Below are positions 14,279 through 20,156 of a DNA stretch of 20,156 nucleotides, piece by piece. The stretch's first letter is position 1; every line of letters starts with the position of its first letter. The position numbers and the translations under genes were made by a program. A model generated the notes under the pieces. The model saw only the letters and a list, made by a program, of their open reading frames with translations, had not been told where the DNA came from and did no database searches. The stretch lies in contig CADEDU010000053.1 of the NCBI GenBank assembly GCA_902826155.1, forward strand, positions 10,165 through 30,320, written 5' to 3'. This DNA is from an uncultured beta proteobacterium. Its GTDB lineage: Bacteria > Pseudomonadota > Gammaproteobacteria > Burkholderiales > SG8-39.

Positions 14279-15327
14279 CCACGATCCGACTCGCCGGCGT
14301 GACCAAGTCGTTCGGCGCCACGCGCGTGCTCGAAGCGCTCGATCTGGAGGTGCGCGCGGGCGAATTCATGGTGCTGCTCGGCCCGTCGGGTTGTGGCAAG
14401 ACCACTTCGATGCGCATCGTCGCCGGGCTGGAGGAGGCGAGCTCGGGCGATGTGTACATCGATGAGCGTCGCGTCAACGATGTGCCGGCGCGCAATCGCA
14501 ACATCGCCATGGTGTTCCAGAACTACGGCCTGTATCCGCACATGACCGTGGCCGAGAACATCGCCTATCCGCTCAAGCTGCGTGGCATTACGGGCGGTGA
14601 GCGCGAGCAGCGAGTGCGGCGCGCTGCGGCACGCGTCGAGCTGGAGCCGTATCTGCAACGCAGGCCGCGCGAGTTGTCCGGCGGGCAGCGTCAGCGAGTG
14701 GCGCTCGCGCGTGCGCTCGTGCGCGAGCCGGTGGCATTCCTGATGGACGAGCCGCTGTCGAATCTCGATGCCAAGCTGCGCGGATCGATGCGCTCCGAGC
14801 TCAAGCACCTGCACCACGAGCTGAAGACGACGACGCTGTACGTGACGCACGATCAGGTCGAGGCGATGACCTTGGGTTCGCGCGTAGCGGTGATGCACCA
14901 GGGCCGGCTGATGCAGCTCGACGAGCCGGGCAAGGTGTATGCCGATCCGGCGAACCTGTTCGTGGCCGGGTTCATGGGCTCGCCGCCGATGAACTTCTTG
15001 CGAGGCGAGTTGATCGAGGATGCGTTCGTGGCCGACGGCACGCGTGTGCATGGCATCACGGCTCACCATCGCGGCGCGTGCATCGCGGGTTTTCGCGCCG
15101 AGGATGCCGGCCTGACCAATGAGGGTGGGGCGATCCGCGGCAACGTATTCGCGGTCGAGCCACTCGGCGACTCGACGCTCGTGACGCTGAGTTGCGCCAC
15201 CGGCCGCGTGGTCGTGCGAGCGCGCAAGGACGTGCATCCGGCGATCGACACCGCGCTCGGGATCAGTGTCGATCCGGCGCGCCTGTTCCTGTTCGATCCG
15301 CAGACCGAGCAGCGCATTCGAGCGTGA
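14275..15327 (+). CDS. ABC transporter ATP-binding protein (MalK/UgpC type)
   Basis: ATPase subunit of the importer, 350 residues. All motifs are intact: Walker A GPSGCGKTT (36-44), Q-loop Q82, signature LSGGQRQR (134-141), Walker B FLMDEP (155-160) with catalytic E159, D-loop SNLDAK, and the switch histidine H192 in VTHDQVEAMTL. The C-terminal region from about 240 forms the TOBE/OB regulatory domain of the MalK/UgpC branch (for example FRAEDAGL and VEPLGDSTLVTL). Importers of this branch take up carbohydrates or related polar compounds. It starts inside the stop of the MalG-type gene. The 61-base gap to the cupin gene is short enough for one transcript. Confidence 0.94.
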   Translation: MTTIRLAGVTKSFGATRVLEALDLEVRAGEFMVLLGPSGCGKTTSMRIVAGLEEASSGDVYIDERRVNDVPARNRNIAMVFQNYGLYPHMTVAENIAYPLKLRGITGGEREQRVRRAAARVELEPYLQRRPRELSGGQRQRVALARALVREPVAFLMDEPLSNLDAKLRGSMRSELKHLHHELKTTTLYVTHDQVEAMTLGSRVAVMHQGRLMQLDEPGKVYADPANLFVAGFMGSPPMNFLRGELIEDAFVADGTRVHGITAHHRGACIAGFRAEDAGLTNEGGAIRGNVFAVEPLGDSTLVTLSCATGRVVVRARKDVHPAIDTALGISVDPARLFLFDPQTEQRIRA

Positions 15328-15388
15328 GTACGTGCCGATGCGCGCCAGACATGATTCGTTCCGCTTCAGAGGCGGCAGGGAGTAGAGC

Positions 15389-16495
15389 ATGAGCACCACA
15401 GCAGAGCTTCGCAATCGGCTGATCCGGCGCGCTGATCTCGTTGCCAACGACGTCGCGTTCATTGATTACCGGATCCCCGGCTGCACACCCAAGCACAACT
15501 ACGCGCTGATCGGACCGGGCGTTGCGCAGGGCAGCAAGCAGTTCGTGAATCTGCAGGAGCCGCACGGCTTCAATCTTGGTGCGGTGAATGTGCCGTACGG
15601 CGTGACCAATCCGCCGCATCTGCACTTCACGGCCGAAGTGTTCATCTGCTTCCGCGGCGACTGGGCGGTGCAGTGGGGCGCCGACGGCGAGAACGAGGCG
15701 CGCATCACCGCGGGGGATCTCGTGTCGGTCCCGCCGTGGATCTATCGCGGCTTTCGCAACGTCGGCGTCGACGATGGATTCCTGTTCGCGGTGCTCGGTC
15801 GCGATAATCCGGGCGGGATTCTCTGGGCGCCGAGCGTGGTCAAGGCGGGGCAGGACAACGGCCTGTATCTCACCGACGACAACCGCATCATCGACACCGT
15901 GGTAGGCGAGAAGCTCGGCGCGAGCGATCGGTTGTTCGCGCCGATGACTCCGGGTGAGATCGCGGCGCTGCGCCAGTACTCGGGCACGGAGATGGAGCGG
16001 CTGGTGGTGCGGCATCGCGATCTGCGCTGGTCGACGCGCGCGTTGCTGGGTGCCATCGACGCTGGCGTATCGCTTGCGCCAGCAATGGGTCATGGCATGA
16101 CGGAGGACCGGACGCACATTGCGCCGGTCATGGATCACTCCGGGTTCTCGATCGAATGGCTGCGGCTTGCGCCCGGGGCGACGCTCGCGCGTCATCGACT
16201 CACTGAGAAACAAGTGCTCGTCGCGCTCTCGGGGCAGGTCGACATGCAGGTCGAAGACGCAGCGACGTCGACCGCGATTGCGCTTGGGCCATGGGATACC
16301 TACTCGATGCCGGCACACGCGTGGCGAACGATTCGCAACGCGGCGGACGCGGATTGCGTGCTGATGCTGGTGACGCCTGGCGACGGACGCAAGCGCGTCG
16401 AATGGAGCGATGAAGTGACTGCCGCGGCGAAGCACGCCGGCTGGGCGATCGATCCCAACGGCATGATCGCGCCGGCGAAGTACCTGTCACATTGA
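15389..16495 (+). CDS. Bicupin-domain protein
   Basis: A 368-residue cytoplasmic protein with two cupin barrels, at about 60-140 and 250-330; no confident enzyme name. The start at 15389 is preceded by GCAGGGAG. Cupin motif 1 of the N-terminal barrel is complete: H77-x-H79-x3-E83-x6-G90 (PHLHFTAEVFICFRG), giving three metal ligands. Motif 2 (GDLVSVPPWIYRGFRN) has R120 where the fourth ligand, His, normally stands. The C-terminal barrel is more degenerate: H269, L271 and Q275 in motif 1, and R313 in motif 2. Length and layout resemble bicupin dioxygenases such as gentisate or quercetin dioxygenases, but the altered sites argue against a simple assignment. It probably acts on the imported compound. 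Confidence 0.8.
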   Translation: MSTTAELRNRLIRRADLVANDVAFIDYRIPGCTPKHNYALIGPGVAQGSKQFVNLQEPHGFNLGAVNVPYGVTNPPHLHFTAEVFICFRGDWAVQWGADGENEARITAGDLVSVPPWIYRGFRNVGVDDGFLFAVLGRDNPGGILWAPSVVKAGQDNGLYLTDDNRIIDTVVGEKLGASDRLFAPMTPGEIAALRQYSGTEMERLVVRHRDLRWSTRALLGAIDAGVSLAPAMGHGMTEDRTHIAPVMDHSGFSIEWLRLAPGATLARHRLTEKQVLVALSGQVDMQVEDAATSTAIALGPWDTYSMPAHAWRTIRNAADADCVLMLVTPGDGRKRVEWSDEVTAAAKHAGWAIDPNGMIAPAKYLSH

Positions 16496-16542
16496 AGCGC
16501 CGTCCTAGCAAAGCGCCGTCGCACTGATTGGAGCGTGCCGCC

Positions 16543-17694
16543 ATGAAAAGCATCGATCGCATTCTCACCACGCACGTGGGCAGCCTGCCGCGGCCGCAGC
16601 CGGTGGTCGACCAGCTGTTCGCGCAGGATCAGGGGCAACAGTTCGACCCGGCTGCGTTCGCGAGCACGATGCAGGAGGCCGTGCTGGCGGTGGTGCACCG
16701 GCAGCGCGAGGCGGGCGTCGATATCGTCAGCGACGGCGAGATGAGCAAGATCTCGTACGCCACCTACATCCGCCACCGTTTGAGTGGCTTCTCGATCGGG
16801 GAGATGCCGCGCGCGGTGCCCAAGGATCTCGCGGACTTTCCCGAGTATCGCGATCTGCTTGCCGCGCGCGGCGGCACGCCGAAATATCACCGGCCGATCT
16901 GCACCGGACCGATCGGGGTGAGGGATCTGAGCCCGTTGCACGAGGACATCGCCCGCTTGCGCGCGGCGATGGCGGCGCACGGCGTGGCGAATGCGTTCAT
17001 GAACGCGGTGGCGCCTGGCACGATCGCCGTGTTCCAGCCGAATCAGTTTTATGCGACACATGAGGCGTACGTGGAAGCGCTGGCGGAGGCGATGCGGCCG
17101 GAGTACGAGGCCATCGTTGCCGCCGGGCTCGAGTTGCAGATCGACGCACCCGATCTGGCGATGGGGCGGCACATCCGGTTCCGCGATGCGTCCGACGAGG
17201 AGTTCGTGCGTAACGCGCGCCTCCAGGTCGACGCGTTGAACAGCGCGCTGCGCAACGTGCCTGCCGAGCGTGTGCGGCTTCATCTGTGCTGGGGCAACTA
17301 CGAGGGACCGCACCATCACGACGTGCCGCTCGAACAGATCATCGACGTGGTGCTTGCGGCCAAGCCGGCATCGATCTCCTTCGAGGCGTCCAATCCGCGC
17401 CATGCGCACGAGTGGGAGGTATGGCAGGCCGCGAAGATCCCGCCGGACAAGATCCTGATTCCGGGCGTGATCGACAGCGTCACCAACTTCATCGAGCATC
17501 CGCGGCTGGTGGCGCAACGCCTGCTGCGATTCGCCGATATCGTCGGACGCGAGCGGGTGGTGGCAGGCGCCGATTGCGGCTTCGGTACCTTCGCCGGGTT
17601 TGGCGCGATCCATCCGCCGATTGCCTACGCCAAGCTGAGCGCCATGGCTGAAGGTGCGCGCATCGCCTCGGCCGTGCTATGGCGACGCGGCTAG
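16543..17694 (+). CDS. MetE-core (cobalamin-independent methionine synthase C-terminal domain) protein
   Basis: A 383-residue stand-alone protein matching the catalytic C-terminal half of MetE (full MetE is about 750 residues). GGAG at 16530-16533 sits 9 bases before the ATG. It opens LTTHVGSLPRP, a family signature. The zinc ligands expected from MetE are present: H247 and C249 (RLHLCWGNYEG), E281 (SFEASNPRHAHEW) and C345 (GADCGFGT). DGE is at 64-66. The MetE DEPAL segment is here IDAPDLA (200-206), so the Glu is replaced by Ala. Relatives transfer methyl or alkyl groups to thiols, from folate, corrinoid protein or other donors. In this cluster a methyl transfer from or to the imported compound is plausible. 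The stop overlaps the LacI gene by 16 bases. Confidence 0.82.
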   Translation: MKSIDRILTTHVGSLPRPQPVVDQLFAQDQGQQFDPAAFASTMQEAVLAVVHRQREAGVDIVSDGEMSKISYATYIRHRLSGFSIGEMPRAVPKDLADFPEYRDLLAARGGTPKYHRPICTGPIGVRDLSPLHEDIARLRAAMAAHGVANAFMNAVAPGTIAVFQPNQFYATHEAYVEALAEAMRPEYEAIVAAGLELQIDAPDLAMGRHIRFRDASDEEFVRNARLQVDALNSALRNVPAERVRLHLCWGNYEGPHHHDVPLEQIIDVVLAAKPASISFEASNPRHAHEWEVWQAAKIPPDKILIPGVIDSVTNFIEHPRLVAQRLLRFADIVGRERVVAGADCGFGTFAGFGAIHPPIAYAKLSAMAEGARIASAVLWRRG

Positions 17695-18737
17695 CTTCGT
17701 CGCGCGGCCACAAAGCTAACGGCACAGGCGACGGGGCAGGCGCCGGCAAGCGCGCAACTTCTTACGATGTCGCGCGGCTGGCCGGGGTTTCGCAGTCGGC
17801 GGTGTCGCGCGCGTTCAACGTCGGAGCGTCGGTGTCGCCGACGATGCGCGCGCGTGTGCTGACGGCGGCACAGCAGCTTGGCTTCACGCCCAACCTGCTC
17901 GCGCGCGGCTTGATCAAGCAGCGCTCCAACATCGTCGCGCTCATCGTCACCGAACTCACCACGCGCGTGACGCCGCACATCCTCTACCGCTTCGGTGTGG
18001 AGCTGCAGCGCGCCGGTCTGCATCTGCTGCTGTTCACGGTCGAAGGCGAGTCGCCCGACGATGCGGTAATGGCGCAGTTGCTCGACTATCCGCTCGACGG
18101 TGTCGTGAGCTGCACGACGCTCGGCACCGAGCACTTGCAACGGTTGCGGTCACGCGGCGTTCCGGTGGTGCTGTTCAATCGCGTGTCGCCGTCGCGTGCG
18201 GTGGCGTCGGTGCGTTGCGACCATGTGCGTACGGCCGCGCAACTCGCTCGAAAATTGCACACCGCCGGGCACCGGCGCTTCGCGTTCGTGAGCGGCCCGG
18301 GCGATGCGCCGGTCAGCCGGGAGCGCGAGCGGGGATTCACCAGCGCGCTGCGGCGGCTTGGCATCGATCGCATCGATCGCGTCGGCGGCGACTACAGCTA
18401 CGCATCCGGTCGCAGTGCCGGGCGCTCGCTGGCTGGGCAAAAGAATCGTCCCGACGCCGTGTTCTGCGCCAACGACACCATGGCGCTGGGCGTGCTCGAT
18501 GCCCTGCGGATCGATGCGGGCCTGCGTGTTCCGCAGGACGTATCAGTCGTGGGCTTCGACGACGTACCGGAGGCGGGGCATGGCGCCTACGACCTCACCA
18601 CCGTGCGCCCGCCGCTCGATGCGATGGTCGCTCGTGCGATCGCGTTGTTGCGAGACGGACCGGCGAATCGTGGTGCTTCTGCCCAGACCGTGCTGCTTGC
18701 AGGTGAGATCGTCTTGCGCGCGTCGGCGCGAGTGTGA
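17679..18737 (+). CDS. LacI-family transcriptional regulator
   Basis: A 352-residue DNA-binding repressor. The helix-turn-helix is at about 28-47 (TSYDVARLAGVSQSAVSRAF), after an unusual 25-residue Gly/Ala/basic extension. The hinge region FTPNLLARGLIKQRS (69-83) keeps the PNxxARxL motif; L78 corresponds to the leucine that wedges into the central CG of LacI operators. The periplasmic-binding-protein-like sensor domain runs from about 85 to 350, with FVSGPGDAPVSRERERGFTSAL and DAVFCANDTMALGVLDAL as typical segments. The start at 17679 lies inside the MetE-like gene, so translation is probably coupled. The likely effector is the imported compound or a product. The palindrome at 11082-11095 is the best operator candidate. 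Confidence 0.92.
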   Translation: MATRLASSRGHKANGTGDGAGAGKRATSYDVARLAGVSQSAVSRAFNVGASVSPTMRARVLTAAQQLGFTPNLLARGLIKQRSNIVALIVTELTTRVTPHILYRFGVELQRAGLHLLLFTVEGESPDDAVMAQLLDYPLDGVVSCTTLGTEHLQRLRSRGVPVVLFNRVSPSRAVASVRCDHVRTAAQLARKLHTAGHRRFAFVSGPGDAPVSRERERGFTSALRRLGIDRIDRVGGDYSYASGRSAGRSLAGQKNRPDAVFCANDTMALGVLDALRIDAGLRVPQDVSVVGFDDVPEAGHGAYDLTTVRPPLDAMVARAIALLRDGPANRGASAQTVLLAGEIVLRASARV

Positions 18738-18819
18738 CTACCGAGCGCGAGTGCCGGAGGCGCGAGCCCTGAGTTCGGACGATCACCCCGGACACTCACC
18801 CGAGCGGATGGATGCGGTC

Positions 18820-18825
18820 TAGAAT
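18820..18825 (+). promoter_or_regulatory. Possible -10 hexamer of the TRAP operon
   Basis: TAGAAT matches TATAAT at five of six positions and lies 62 bases before the DctP start, in the 150-base gap after the LacI gene. No TTGACA-like element is present at 16-18 bases upstream, and no copy of the TGCATTCGAATGCA palindrome is seen here. Low confidence. Confidence 0.3.
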
Positions 18826-18887
18826 CGGGCGAAAGCGCCTCAACGATTCACCGAAGAAGTCCGAAAGCGCCACCAGAGGAGACGATA

Positions 18888-19898
18888 ATGCGTCGCACAC
18901 ACCGCGCGTTCACGCACAGCCTGCTTGCATTGCTGATTGCTGCAATTGCTGGAATCGGCGCACCGACGGCGCTCGCGCAAGGCCGCGAGTTGGTGATGGG
19001 CAACGTGAATCCGCCCAAGCATGGCACTTCGCTTGCGGCCCAGGCGTTTCTCGACAAGCTCACCGAGTTGGGCGCGGGCAAGCTGAAGGTGGTGCACCAT
19101 CACTCCGGCGCGCTCGGCGGCGAGCGCGAGGTGGCTCAGCAGGTGCAACTCGGGTCCGTGGACTTCACGCCGATCACCACTGCGCCGCTTTCGACCCTGG
19201 TGCCGGAGATGTCGGTGTTCCAGCTGCCGTACATCTTCCGCGACTACGACCATGTATTCAAATCGCTGGACGGCTCGGACACGCTGACGAAGTACTACGA
19301 CGCGGTACTCGACCGGCGCGGCTTCAAGCTCATCGGCTTCATCGCGGCGGGCTATCGCGGGATCTACGGCCACTATCCGATCAACGGCCTGGCCGACGTG
19401 AAAGGCAAGAAGGTGCGGGTGCAGGAGGACAAGATCCTGGTGCAGACCTTCAAGGCGCTGGGGATGATCTCCACGCCGATCGCGTTTCCGGAAGTGGCGA
19501 CCTCGCTGCAGACCAAGGTGATCGATTTCGCCGAAGGCGGTGTCAATACCTTCTATCACAACAAGTTCTATGACGTAGTCAAGAACGTCGCCGATGTCCG
19601 CCATACGCACCAGTGCGTGGCCTTGATGATGTCGAAGAGTTCGTTCGGCAAGCTCGATGCGGCCGGTCAGAAGATGGTGCGTGACGCGTGGGACCACGCC
19701 CGACAGTTCAACCGCAAGTTCATCCTCGACGAGGACAAGTCGATCCAGGATCTGGTCAAGGGCAAGGGCGTGACGATCACCAAGCCCGACGCGACGCCGT
19801 TCCGCGATGCGACCCGCAGTGTGTATGAGGAGTTCTACGGCACGCCCGCGGGCAAGGACGCCAAGAAGATGGTCGATCACATCCTCGCCGTGAAGTAG
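18888..19898 (+). CDS. TRAP transporter substrate-binding protein (DctP family)
   Basis: Periplasmic receptor of a tripartite ATP-independent importer, 336 residues. AGAGGAGA lies just upstream of the ATG at 18888; the 11 bases CACCAGAGGAG are identical to those before the ABC binding-protein gene. A Sec signal peptide runs to about residue 30, with a cut after ALA. The family core KVRVQEDKILVQTFKALG (175-192) carries R177, the arginine that binds the ligand carboxylate in most DctP proteins. PEVATSLQTKVIDFAEGG (201-218) is also typical. The ligand is therefore probably an organic acid such as a sugar acid or keto acid. The next gene, a DctQ subunit, starts 4 bases after the stop, so this is the head of a TRAP operon that continues past the window. 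Confidence 0.93.
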   Translation: MRRTHRAFTHSLLALLIAAIAGIGAPTALAQGRELVMGNVNPPKHGTSLAAQAFLDKLTELGAGKLKVVHHHSGALGGEREVAQQVQLGSVDFTPITTAPLSTLVPEMSVFQLPYIFRDYDHVFKSLDGSDTLTKYYDAVLDRRGFKLIGFIAAGYRGIYGHYPINGLADVKGKKVRVQEDKILVQTFKALGMISTPIAFPEVATSLQTKVIDFAEGGVNTFYHNKFYDVVKNVADVRHTHQCVALMMSKSSFGKLDAAGQKMVRDAWDHARQFNRKFILDEDKSIQDLVKGKGVTITKPDATPFRDATRSVYEEFYGTPAGKDAKKMVDHILAVK

Positions 19899-19902
19899 CC
19901 CC

Positions 19903-20156
19903 ATGGCGGGCACGGCGGCGGAGGAAACCGCGGCGGGGCAGGGCGCGACCGGCCACGGCGCCCCTGCGCCGAGCATGGGACGCGGCTGGGACCGCTTCTA
20001 TGCCGGCCTGGGCTACCTGGGTGGACTGATCCTCGCGGTCATGGCCGGCGCGGTGTTCCTGCAGGTGGTGCTGCGCTATGTCGGGCTCAACGTCATCGAC
20101 GGGCTCGAGGAGGTGCCGCGCTACCTGTTCGTGTGGCTGGTAATGATCGGCTCGGC
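19903..20156 (+). CDS. TRAP transporter small permease (DctQ family), 3' end cut by window edge
   Basis: The first 84 codons of the small four-helix membrane subunit of the TRAP importer. The ATG at 19903 follows the DctP stop by 4 bases without its own Shine-Dalgarno, which suggests coupled translation; Met25 (19975) is an alternative start. An Ala/Gly-rich cytoplasmic leader of about 30 residues precedes helix 1 (LGGLILAVMAGAVFLQVVLR). Then comes the family signature V-x-D-G-L-E-E-V-P-R-Y-L-F-V-W-L with GSA at the edge. The large DctM subunit should follow outside the window. Confidence 0.9.
   Translation, partial: MAGTAAEETAAGQGATGHGAPAPSMGRGWDRFYAGLGYLGGLILAVMAGAVFLQVVLRYVGLNVIDGLEEVPRYLFVWLVMIGS

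Noticed and set aside
15312..15325. GCATTCGA-like half-site at the end of the ATPase gene as an operator
   Set aside because: Only one half matches, it is inside coding sequence, and no promoter follows. It is probably chance.
13930..15462. Minus-strand open frame of 510 residues opposite the ABC ATPase
   Set aside because: It is antisense to intact Walker A, signature and Walker B motifs and shows no domain of its own.
18827..18842. Second LacI operator upstream of the TRAP genes
   Set aside because: The GGCG/CGCC hairpin in this stretch lacks the TG..CG..CA layout and does not resemble the palindrome at 11082-11095.

Overview
The window is high-GC DNA with dense short-spaced genes, ATGA start/stop overlaps and a large share of transport and catabolic genes. 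This looks like an accessory or catabolic region of a free-living proteobacterium, most likely a betaproteobacterium of the Burkholderiales type. That placement is an inference from gene content (TRAP and ABC uptake systems, NtaA-type monooxygenase, YceH, EamA exporters) and base composition; there is no rRNA or other marker gene. I see no tRNA, CRISPR array, transposase or insertion sequence.

Left part (1-6816). A truncated EamA exporter (minus) diverges from a DUF4382 lipoprotein (plus), which ends in a strong stem-loop. An ACMSD-like amidohydrolase (plus) follows, convergent with a second EamA exporter (minus). Upstream of that exporter on the same strand is an unusual Rid protein whose 393 residues look like three Rid units in one chain.

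Middle (6817-10983). A 540-base gap with a perfect 8-bp hairpin is followed by a two-gene minus-strand operon. It encodes a CMLE/adenylosuccinate-lyase-type lyase and, overlapping it by 4 bases, an NtaA-type flavin monooxygenase (LLM class). The monooxygenase frame is broken by an in-frame TGA at 7534-7536, and 58 family-like residues continue in the same frame after it. Divergent from the lyase is a YceH-family gene with an added Ala/Ser linker and coiled coil.

Right part (11082-20156). A plus-strand cluster encodes a complete carbohydrate-type ABC importer (binding protein, two permeases, ATPase), a bicupin protein, a stand-alone MetE-core methyltransferase-like protein and a LacI-type repressor. 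A 14-bp perfect palindrome with a central CG, the classic shape of a LacI-family operator, overlaps a plausible promoter just upstream of the binding-protein gene. This suggests that the repressor at the end of the cluster controls its front. A TRAP system (DctP binding protein, then a DctQ subunit cut by the window edge) begins next. I read this part as an inducible uptake and processing module for one small molecule: the importer brings it in, the cupin and MetE-like proteins modify it (possibly with methyl transfer), and LacI senses it. The substrate cannot be named from sequence.

The best leads are the interrupted monooxygenase, the triple-Rid chain, the LacI operator/promoter arrangement, and the cupin plus MetE-core pair with altered active-site residues.
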